Positions 23,101 to 32,985 of a stretch of DNA of 42,727 bases are shown here, one piece after another. Below the pieces are notes generated by a model, which saw only the letters and a program-made list of their open reading frames with translations, did not search any database and was not told the DNA's origin. A program made the position numbers and the translations under genes. Positions within the stretch are counted from its first letter, which is position 1. Each line of letters begins with the position of its first letter. The stretch comes from Phallusia fumigata (lineage: Eukaryota; Chordata; Ascidiacea; Phlebobranchia; Ascidiidae). The DNA is taken from contig QXVZ01000440.1 of assembly GCA_008931825.1 (NCBI GenBank), positions 1 through 42,727 on the forward strand. The letters are read 5' to 3'.

Positions 23101-26100
23101 TCTACGTGGTAACCCCAGTTTTAATCCCTCGCCAATTGTAGGGCATGCTTTTGAAATAGGAACAGGTTACTTCTGCAGTTATCACCACAGAACTTGGTGA
23201 CGCCTGGTTTATGCTGGTTTAGTCCGGAGACCTTTCTCTTTATATCATGCTGTCAGCCAGTACCAAAAAATAAAAGATATAGATATGTCTTTTAATTATT
23301 TTTTTCAAATTGCCTTTTAATTTTTATTAATCTTCAAGTAATAAAAACTAAATTTTAATTTATAGGTAGACAACCAATTGAGTAAAAGAAGTTTTATTCT
23401 TGAGTTGTTGAGGCTCCAAACTATAGTTCATTTATTTGTACCCAAATCTGGCACTGGCAGCCATACTTCTGCGCATTATTACAAATACACTAACGTTGGT
23501 TGAAATGGGACGTATGAAATGTGAATATTTAATAAGCAAGTTTGACGATGACATCTGTGTTTGTTTCAACATTTGTAATACCGCGTATTACGTCCTCTAC
23601 AAAGTTCTGTCTAGCCCGACTGACCTTTGCTTTTGGTGCTGTCCTGTTCTTTGCTGACGTCACTCTCGCGTAGGAGCGCCTCTTTTAACGCCACCCAGGA
23701 GTTTTGAGAAACCGAAAATGTCAAACTCCTTGGAGAAATAACAAAAATAGAGATGTAATTTTTTCACCAATTGTTCAGCGATAGACAAGACTTACTTTTT
23801 GCATGCGATGCAGACCATACAAAGGAGGCGAACCACTTTGGCCGCTCGTCGAAATCTCAAAAGCGGCTGAAATACAAATGACCTGTTTGCAAGTCAGTTT
23901 TTTACGAAACAAGCTGTTTTAATCTAACCACGTTTACTTGCTCATCAAAGAAAAAATTTCGTTTTTTTGTAAAATAAAACAAGACATAACCTGATGCATA
24001 AACTAGCCTACTATAATCTATCAGCTTTCGCACAAGAACAAACAATGGAACTTCAAGTTTACTGCAACAAACAGCCTTACCGGTATGCAAGTTACTTTCC
24101 TATCGATCAAGTTCGAGGGATTGTAGTTTCTTGCGAACATCGAAGCCCTTCGAGTGCCAGCTACTACGTTGTGGAATCTTGTCCTGGTCGGCGGTGAAAC
24201 AGATGTGGCCCCGTGAACATTAGGAAAAGACCGACGCTGTACTTCATTATTGCCTGGGCACAAAAATCAGTCACTGATTAGGTCATTGTTACCGAGCCAA
24301 GTGCGATTGTCGAGTTGGCCCATTGTCACGCAGAGCACACATGCCTGTTGTGGTTGTGGAGTTTCAATGGCTTCAATGTTGGAACTGTAGGCGTGTTAAC
24401 GATTGTGTGATTAATTGCGGGTTTCGAAGCGTTGAAAAGAGTTTCTCAACACTTACAAATGAAGGCACCCAAGCTACGTGCAGAAATTGTTGCTACCAAC
24501 GTTTCTTAGGGTTTTTCGATGAAGATTAATGGTGTGGTAATTTTTCAAGCCTTTAGTTGGTGAAAAATACCGGTAAACCCACTTCAACATTTTAGATATA
24601 TCGTAGGGATTCCCACAATGGCAACAGTACGGTTATTGGGTAAAATACCAAGAAACAAATGAACTCCCTTCTTCAGGGCTGTGTTTTGCACGCCAATTAC
24701 TGTTCAGCATATTTAGGTTTTGTAAAAATATAAAAATGAAATACGATAATGCGTATGGAATAAGACACCCGTTTTAACAGTACTTTGCAAGTACCTGTGC
24801 AATTGTGGACAAACTTTAATCGCAAGTGCCCCCACGTTGGAAATTACTGGACAAAGGTGTATGTGGATTTAAAACAAATTAAATTTAGGCGGTCTGATTT
24901 CAAGCTGCGCAAAGGCTTCGATCTGTCATCTAATCCTAATGAATAGAATCCAGTTACACATGTTATTTACAACATCGAATACTGCAAGCCTAGGTCATAC
25001 TGAGTATTACAGCTCGTAGTGTTGTGTGGGACGCAGGCTACTTGTAATTTTGTAGGTGTGGTACTGCTGTTTAAAAAATACCAAATATGAGATAAATTGC
25101 ACATTATACACACTTTCAAATCCACCCATAACTATTATCCAAAAAATCTCCAGGGGACACAAACCTTTTAAGCCCGGCAACGCACTTGAAAACTGCCTTG
25201 CGTATAAGCGGGAGTACGTCAGGCTTGTTAGTACTTTGCAAAGCGGTTGGCATAACGCGCCGACTCAAAACAGAAACAAGTGGAGGTCGGTATTGTTTGA
25301 AAACGGGCGGGCGGAGGTGAGGGGGTTGTGAGGCAAAAGAAAGTGAAGTCGAGTGCGGGACACTTGGGCCACTTTTGTACACAAGTAGCCCCAGATAACG
25401 AAGTCGCGCTTATTATTGTTTAATTTATGATTTGTTTTGACGTGCTGTTATAAGAAAAATTGCGCTTACAGTTATAATTGAGTAGAGGGCAGAACTACTG
25501 TAGTCCCAGCAATCCAACAGAAAATAACTTTTCAAAACATGGAAAGCCTAACAAGATTTAAACGTCAGCTACTAACAGAATTTGTACCAGGATGTTAATT
25601 TATCATGACACACAAAGTAAATATTACCCTACGCCTGTGGTTCTCAAACACAACGCCATGGTGCGCGGTTTTAATTTTCCAATGGCGTCGGGCATGTTTC
25701 ACAAATATAGTTCTTTATGCTTTTGGTGTAAATTTATACAACTTTGATAAAAAGCGTCTTTGTTAATTTTTTATCGGTGGTGCGTCGAAAGTCCAACTAA
25801 TTTTTCCAAAGGCGTCGCATCGAAAAATGTTTGACAAACATGACATACAAAAGTAAAATAATAAACGCAACGACAAGGGAAGATCATCAACACACAGAAA
25901 AAAGGAAAATGGATCCCTGTTTTAGGACCTAAGCTGCAAAGAAACGAACCTTGTTTTGTACCGTCGTGGTCATCAGCTTTCAAATCACCCTGAGACAGAC
26001 TGGCAGCAAACTTAACATGGCGAACTTTTTCTCCCTGCTTTGGTGAAACTTGTGGCTGTGTTATTTGCGGAATCGGCGACACCGCAGGCCGAGAGGGTGT

Positions 26101-26133
26101 ATGCTGGTGATGTTGGCCGGCGAGACTGGCCAT
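17126..26133 (-). CDS. CNBD2: cyclic nucleotide-binding domain protein, CNBD2 (CRIS)-like
   Basis: Thirteen minus-strand exons join in frame from ATG 26133 to TAG 17126 (612 aa): 26133-25950, 24253-24096, 23866-23796, 23728-23625, 23101-22959, 22215-22053, 21663-21509, 20796-20652, 20153-19950, 19430-19315, 18719-18594, 17972-17832, 17254-17126. An RFRRAAKVVRLLC motif comes before residue 140. The first cyclic-nucleotide domain spans roughly 225-326, starting from a segment like LELFARYPLNVQRRLC and FYFVISGR. Its phosphate-binding cassette keeps Gly298-Glu299 and Arg308 (KRSATV). A second, CNBD-like segment (WVYIMKSGQSKVVKCL) starts near residue 386. Length and motif order fit vertebrate CNBD2 (about 576 aa in human). 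Mouse CNBD2, also called CRIS, binds cAMP and is required for sperm flagellar function; the same role here is inferred. Intron 5 carries a hAT MITE. Confidence 0.85.
20572..20609. repeat. 19-bp perfect tandem duplication
   Basis: TCTCCGTTCAGAACAGTCC occurs twice in direct succession (20572-20590 and 20591-20609), in the CNBD2-like intron just downstream of exon 20796-20652. It is probably replication slippage. Confidence 0.85.
22305..22645. mobile_element. hAT-type MITE with 8-bp target duplication
   Basis: Terminal inverted repeats CAGAGTTGGAT and ATCCAACTCTG enclose 341 bp rich in TAATTGTAATT motifs. The 8 bases on each side are GTTCGCAT (left) and GTTCGCAG (right), a 7/8 match. CAGAG.TGG termini with an 8-bp duplication are the hallmark of hAT elements. 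There is no coding capacity. It lies in the CNBD2-like intron between exons 23101-22959 and 22215-22053. Confidence 0.8.
25635..25821. mobile_element. hAT-like MITE, second family, copy 2
   Basis: Starts with GGTTCTCAAACACAACGCC and ends with GTGCGTCGAAAGTCC and GGCGTCGCATCGAAA, matching the blocks of 14550-14761. It lies in the first intron of the CNBD2-like gene. Confidence 0.45.
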
Positions 26134-26467
26134 TTTTGACGGGTTAGGTGCGGTTTTGATTTTTAGTTACGTGGTTAGATCATGTCATTAAGTTATCACC
26201 AAAAACGTATTGTCAATAGAGTTTAGACCGTACAAGCACGCTATTGCATAGCTAAAGCGAGTTTTTTTCACTAGATTCGTCAAGTGAGCCTAACTAATTT
26301 TTGTTAAAATCGTCCTAAAAAGGTAGAAACATTTTTTGAAATCAATTTTTAAATCAGGCTTTGACCTAAATTTTCGCTTTTTCGGCATTTGTTTAAAAAA
26401 CATCGGTTGACTGCACCAAATTCGTTTGTAAACCCGCTTTAAGTGCGTACTGTTTTTACTAGTATTA

Positions 26468-26992
26468 CTAACATTGGTTGTTGAATGTGGCGACAGAAAA
26501 GCACGTTTGACGTTCATTATTCGCCTTGGACCGATACAACTTTGATGTCAAAGGCCCTAATCCCTGAATGGCATGTTTACGTAACGTCAACTGTAGAGTA
26601 TCGACACTTTGATTAAGAACAGGCTCGGCAAAGTCAATAACCAACGCTAAGATGGGTGCTTGAGGACTTAACGTTGTGTCGATTTCAAGTGATAACATAT
26701 GGCAACCGATGACAGCTTCAAACTGGTTATCACACACAATGACCGGGCTATACCAACGCCTAGCGGGGACCAAAACTTATATTGAACGTTTGAACAATGC
26801 GCAGTCGTTACAGTGGTACCAAAAATCGATACATCAGGTCATAAAAATACCAACATGTTTTCTTAGCAGTTATCTGCAGCCCAGCACCAACCGACGTACC
26901 TTAGATTTTACTGTGTAAGGTAACATACCTTTGACGTTCAAAGACGAACGACGATCGTTGGTTTTTTTCGCCGGTAGATTTAACTTTGCCAT
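26468..26992 (-). CDS. hypothetical two-exon ORF, or alternative first exon of the CNBD2-like gene
   Basis: An ATG at 26992 begins 21 codons (MAKLNLPAKKTND, then RRSSLNVK) ending at a strong donor (AAAG|GTATG, exon to 26929, phase 1). Two readings fit. First, it splices to 26775-26468 (acceptor ATATAAG, weak tract), giving 123 residues that include RRWYSPVIVCDNQF and end at a TAG; I do not recognise this product. Second, it skips that and joins CNBD2-like exon 24253-24096, which also needs a phase-1 partner, so it would be an alternative first exon. Neither is proven. Confidence 0.35.
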
Positions 26993-29900
26993 AATAACGG
27001 CACACACTTGGTCAATTAATCCTACTGGATTGCAGACCGCCAACTGTAACCAGAGCTAAAATCTCTAAAATCCAATTTCAAACTTCAAAGTCAGGTTACA
27101 AGCATAACTTGTCCGCTCCTCTGTCTGCGTCTTGCAAACTGTCGATGCCGTTCCACGCCCTTTTCACGTAGACATAACAACTCTTGAAAACACTTCACTC
27201 GAAAACAAATCCCAATAACACTGACTATTAGGTCTGCGCTAACACTCAAGGCGTTTGTAAGCCGGCTCAACCAATATATAAATAGCTTGGATGAAATATT
27301 ATTGCAAGCTACTGTAAGATGCCCTGTCGTCTTGTACTAAAGCTAAACTTCGTTTACTTTAATAGAGCTGTGAAAAAGTAAATTTACTTGGTTAGAAATG
27401 GAATATTTTGCTGGTACGTCGTCGCATCGTTGAAACATATTAAATCAGTATGCTCCTAATCCCAATCGTGTAGGTAAACAACCACTCCCCCCTTCTACAC
27501 CTCAACTTATACTGAACCACCTTATACAACGAAACTCGTATTGATCTGATTTAAAGGGTGTTTTTGTTGCCAGACCAACACTACAGTGAAACTGTCTCGC
27601 TACATTACAAATATCTGCTCATAAACCACCATTGTTACAAGACAATAATCGAATTCTAATTGTCGTACAACATGTCCTTGCCTGAAAAACACACCTCCTT
27701 TCAGTGCAATGTTATTTCATCTCTGTTCTATTCACATGCAGTGAAGCTAAGCTGTAAGACTGCCTGATTTAATTGTGTCCCTCCCTCTCTGGAGTCGGGT
27801 TACTTGGGCTGTCAATCATCCCGAGGTTTCTGGAATGCGCAATAGTTGTCGCTGGTTTAAAGCTACTTCGATAGCTGCTGAGTGCACTTAAGGTAAGGTA
27901 TTGATTTGAATTTATTGCTATTTTAGGTCTTTTTTGTGATGATTGAAATGTGTGTATAGCATTTAAAATTGATCCTATGGTCCGTAAACATGCAGTGATG
28001 GTAATTCGTATTCCCCACGTTGTGTAAAAGTTAGCCTTTCTCCAAATCGTTTTGTGCCGATGGGACATGTTCGTTAACAGGTAAAATTTTGCACCAAATT
28101 AGGTACAAAGGCAATCAACGCAGCTCGTGCATTCCACAATCACTGCTGATTGTTGGGTGCTGCTGGTGCGTGGATAGGAAACAATTTGATTGTCAATCGA
28201 ATTCCGCGTTTGTCATTAGGAAGGCTCGCTTTGTGATCTTATATTTGCGCAAATTCTAACTCAAAAGCGCCATCATGCGTTTGGAAAATTTAAAGAAAAA
28301 CATGTATGTTTTGTGCTTTTTGTCACCACATCCACCATTGTCATAAATTATGACATAATTAACAAAATAACAAAATTCACAGAAAGTCCTTAAATTAAAA
28401 TTCTGAAACAATTACAAACAAAGTATGTTAGCAGAACGTTCATATTGAAGATAAAACCTGCTTGTACGCGACTTGCTCAAAACAAAGCTTGCAAACTAAA
28501 TGTGCAAAAAGCCCGGAATAAACCACAACAAAATGCCAGGTTTGAACATGTGCCGCCCTGTAGTAGGGACTGTCGGAGATTTTGCTACTGGCCACTTATT
28601 AATAACGAAACTACTGATTTTACTTCCTGACCCAACGACTGCTACCAGAAGGTCTTTGTTTCATGCCCCAGCAAGAAATAGGCAAATACTTGGGCAAAGT
28701 ATACGACTGGCATTTTGTTTAGTATCAGAACCCCAAAATGGTGGCTAAAGTTATTAGCTGAAAGGTGTTTTTAAATGCTGATTTCACAACCTTTCTTGGT
28801 AACTTGCCGAGTGTTGCACAAACGAACAATCAGGTTTATATTGCGACAGTTTAAGAAGCCCGAAGATAAATCCCTACGTCTTATTAAACTAGACAGAAAG
28901 CTTTTAAAACGCCCAGCTGTTTACAGATTTATTAACAGTAGCTTAAAAAAGTGCTTGATTGTACATTAAACCAGAGAAAAAAGGAGAGAAAAATTTAGCC
29001 TGATAGCTCAAGTAATTAGTACTGCACCCTAAAGCTAGTTTAACTTAAGTACATGAACATGGTATAACTGCATTTCGTCATGTACTTCCTAAATTTCTAA
29101 CGCTAATGCTGTTTCCAAGAAAGATATCTTTAAGATGATAATACATCTACTAACTTGCACCCACTGAAATTAAAACGCAGATAAAAACCGCAACATGCAA
29201 CAATCTAGCTAGCACAGGAGCTGATTCAAACTCTTACTTTGAGGTTAGCCGACTGGGCCAGTGGTTACAGTCGATTTGCTGGTGTTCGATTTCAATTCAA
29301 ACAATTAGAAAGCGCTAATGTTACCTCGCAACGCTTGTTATGGCTTTTAACGACCTCAATCCGACATGCTTTGAACAATTATCCCGGCGTGTTCTAGTCG
29401 TTCCTCGACATGTTTTGGGATCTGGTGAAAATGCAGTCCTAAAATTAACTTGGGTACAGATGTAAAATGCTTTGGAAACTAAACACGGTTCTGTTCATAA
29501 TTCTTATCGTAGATATGCCTGCCCTAAATGCTTTTGTGCCTGGTACAAACCACATTGTATCACTAATAAAGACATACGTTATTCAACAATTTGAACAAAC
29601 ATATTTATAAGTTTCAACTGCTTTGTTTGATGAATTTTCGTGGAGCTTGTTTCTGCTGTAAATAAAACCTTAAAAATCTAAAAACGCATTTCAAATTCCA
29701 AGGCCTGCTTGGTAGTATTTCATACATGTATTGCATGTCCTTCGCTAAACCACATTGGAGTACGCATTATAGCTAGTTACACAGGCGCCGTATATTGTTT
29801 TGACGTTAATTAAATGCTGTTTTGGGGTCCTGGTTAAAAAATAATCTGATACAGCCATAGTTTTGGGATCGAACCTCACCGCACGGTTTTGTACAAAGCT

Positions 29901-31281
29901 TTCACGAAATGTCACCTGGCAGGGAGATAAATAATTACAAAGCAAACGTAGGAACAATATAGTCACATTGTTTAGGCCCCGTCAGGACTTAAATTAGTTT
30001 TGACAGAGGTTATGAATTCTGTTAACCTTATTGGAGGTTTGACTGAACATAACACAATTGACAGCAACTGCAAAGTGCTAGGAATGGGGTTTATTTTGTC
30101 CTACGCGTAACGCAAAAGTTTAAAAGAAAAGAAGCGGCACCGACAGCAGCGGGACAAAACACACTAGTTAGCCAAACTAAACTAAACAAAGATTTAGCAC
30201 CAACAGTTTAGTACGTTTACAGTCGTTGAAATCGCATTTCACAAGTGTATGCTAACAACAGTCAGACAATACTAACTACAATGACTTTCAGCTTTGACCG
30301 AAATGCATGTCAATTTCAATTCCAATCCATTTTTTTAAGTTGGTTCTTGTGGTTTTAGGAAAAAAAATTGAAACGCAAAAGTACGTTTGTCGCGTTATTT
30401 GCATGCGTTGCAAGCCGTTAGATCTATCCATGTATGTGAAGCACATATCGTTACTGCAGCCAATTTTTTACGGCAAAAATCGCAGTGTTTTTTTGTTCAT
30501 TTAACAGTAGTTGTAAAAAATTATATGCCAATGCATGGTGGAAAAAATGTGATCCACTAAAAAAAATTTTATATCCATCAAAATATGCTATCAACGATGC
30601 ATAAGCATGCAAAACATCAAAAGTAACAATGTATGAAACTGTTAAATAAAACAAAGTAAAAACGGTAACTGCTTAACGGTTTTGGCATATGAACACTACA
30701 GTGTGGAAATTGTGCAAAGTTGACAACATTCAGTGGTAAAAAAGATTTGTGCAAAATCTTAACACAGTGTGGATAAAGAAATAAAAATTCCTGGAGGGTG
30801 CCTTAAAACTTTACATTGCTTGACATGGGTCTACCCGGGATATGCCCAAAACTGTTGCTTGGCAACTCAGGGACATTCAAGAAAGTTCCGGGATTTTGTC
30901 CCAAAAATGTTGACCATGGGTTTATGGTTTTCAATTTGAGAAAATTTGACATATTTTTTGTAACTACATTACTAACTTNAACGTTTTAGCCTTTTCCCAG
31001 TGAATATGCTTACTGTGAAAATCAAAGCAAATAAATTTTATGGGTAAATTGCACATGTTAATTTTTCACACACATAATAAAAAATGTGTAAAAATCTTAT
31101 TATATTTATCCACAAGCAGATAATTTGTGAGATCAACCAAATATCTTTACATTTTATTTATTCATCTAGTTTCCAATTTTTAAAATGTTTTTTGTGGGTT
31201 TGCTTGTATATGTCTAATGTGTTTTGTACAAACATAGTTGATTTAAAGACTATTTTAAACCATTTCCTTGCATAAACACAC
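26993..31281. other. 4.3 kb without a supported gene
   Basis: Open frames here (for example 28068-27769, minus) lack convincing splice context or recognisable motifs. A tRNA-like fragment lies near 29243, and an n at 30979. The last exon of the PRXL2C-like gene should be in this interval, but I could not find it. Confidence 0.5.
29243..29300 (+). repeat. tRNA-like (SINE head) fragment
   Basis: GTTAGCCGACTGGGCCAGTG resembles a tRNA A-box region. About 30 bases on, GGTGTTCGATTTC resembles a B box. It does not fold as a complete tRNA by eye, so I read it as a SINE remnant. Confidence 0.35.
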
Positions 31282-32486
31282 CTGTGTCAATGACGACCTG
31301 TCCTCCTTGTTGAAATGGGTCGCCCTGTTCAACTGTGCTTTTCACAGCTCTCCAAACATTTGTGAAAAATCCAGCGAAAGCATTGCTTTTAATATGAGGG
31401 CTGTTAGTTCCTGTAAGCAAGCAAAGATTGACACTTTGTCCAAAACAACAAAATAAACTGTTTAATTCTGTCAAAAACATGACAATTGGTGCCTTGTTCG
31501 GCAATTATGTACATTAGGGACAACCAACATTGATTACCACCCCATTAAAAATTTAAAGATGTTTTCAGAAAAATGTAAATTTGGTTGGGACCAGAGCTAT
31601 GTGGCCAACATGCTGTACAGTTTGACATTATTAGGCTGAAAATCATTACTTCAAATGGAAATACAAAAGCTTCCCATATCGTCCGTTAAACTGTTACTGA
31701 CCATTTAAGGAAGGTTGTAAGGTGTTATGTAGTCCCAGTGTTCTGTGGATAATTCTCTTCGAGTCAGACAACATCTCATGTGGGCAGTTTGTTTCATCAC
31801 AAAATGGTTGAATAAAGCGTGACGGGGCGCAGCTGATGAGAAGGATTTTCACATTGTGCTCCTGTGTAAAATAAGTTAGTTACCAGAAATTTTAGGTCAG
31901 ATATACATGGTGAACTTTCTTTGAAAATATTGTAAACCATTTACGAATTAGTTAAGAATGTTCTGAGTTGACAATATCAAAACCTTTAACAGCTGGCATG
32001 GGTACCAATGATTACTGCACAGCAGCTTTTTTTACAGAAAACAAATCTGCATACTTTTAAATATCTTGGAAAGATTTTGGAGAAGTCTTCAACATATTCT
32101 TTGGTGATGTAATCCAGAAAATGCTGCAATACAATAGTATATAAATGCCTAGCAACTGAAAAATGTCAAACACATTGGCATATTTTCTTTCAAGTTTATG
32201 GTTTGATGCAGGAACCGTGGTCAACTGATCGCAATTGTATTTTAGACGTTTTCTCCCCTACAAACGACTTCATATTTGAGCATCTTTGACAACACACAGC
32301 AAAAGTATTTGAATTTAAAATCAAAAATACCCGCAAAAACACAATGATGCAGGTGTAACCTCTTCTTGCATCTCCAAGAGTGGTAGGTTGTCCCAATTTG
32401 TCTAACAAAACGCATTTATCAGCGTCCTCAATGTTGAAAAGCTTTTCAGGCATCCTTTCCATTTCTGAGACATCTGGCGGTTCCAT
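31282..32486 (-). CDS. PRXL2C: peroxiredoxin-like 2C (AhpC/TSA-like) protein, last exon not found
   Basis: Four minus-strand exons join in frame: 32486-32331 (ATG), 32123-32055, 31861-31702, 31410-31282; 171 codons. The order of motifs follows PRXL2C/AAED1: a thioredoxin-fold start (DKLGQPTTLGDARRGYTCI, IVFLR), HFLDYITKEYVEDFSKI, a central strand (VKILLISCAPSRFIQPFC), and the family's late block SPHIKSN, then WRAVKST, QGDPFQQGGQVVI. About 50 C-terminal residues expected from human PRXL2C (about 226 aa) are missing. The final donor (ACAG|GTGTG) is normal, so a last exon should exist to the left; an n sits at 30979. The family position FLC-x2-C, as I recall it for the vertebrate protein, reads FLDYIT here, so the usual cysteine pair is absent and a redox role is doubtful. 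It shares a 499-bp upstream region with the MARCH-like gene. Confidence 0.8.
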
Positions 32487-32985
32487 TTTAATGAATAATT
32501 TAATTATAAAATGAGAAAAGTGCGGTTAAACTACATCATTTCGTTTTTTCGTCATGCATCGACATTTAAGACGTTAAAAGGCAAAAAAAATGAGATTGAA
32601 CGTTTGAAAGGTTGAAGAACAGCAACTTTACGTGCATCAGCATAAACATCGTATACTGTTTGTTTCATTTTTTCCCGCTGTAATGATCATTTTTCTACCA
32701 AGCAGAAATAATAGTAAGTAACATAACTTTTGTTATGTGGAATAATTATCAAGCAAGTTTATACAAAATGTTTTTGCTTGATACATTTCCAACATTCAAA
32801 TACATTTGGCGTTGCTGAAAAATACATTGCCAAACGGATGATTTTTATGTTTTTGTGTTTTTGTCATGGTCTGTCGAACAGTTGCTACGACTAAATAGCA
32901 GTGAAGCCACTTAAGTGTTTCATAAAGTGTTTAATCAATTTAAGGAACTTCGGTTAAACGTTGTTTAAACTTTCCGGAAGACACA
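32487..32985. promoter_or_regulatory. bidirectional promoter region between PRXL2C-like and MARCH-like genes
   Basis: The two start codons face away from each other, 499 bases apart. No other open frame is present. I see no clear TATA box near either start, so transcription starts are not placed. Confidence 0.55.

Noticed and set aside
24323..24529. Cysteine-rich plus-strand open frame
   Set aside because: It lies inside CNBD2-like intron 1, and its cysteine spacing matches no zinc-finger class I know. No splice support.
27769..28068. 99-codon minus-strand open frame starting MSHRHK
   Set aside because: No recognisable motif, no supporting splice partners and no neighbouring exons. Its length is unremarkable for chance in 42 kb.
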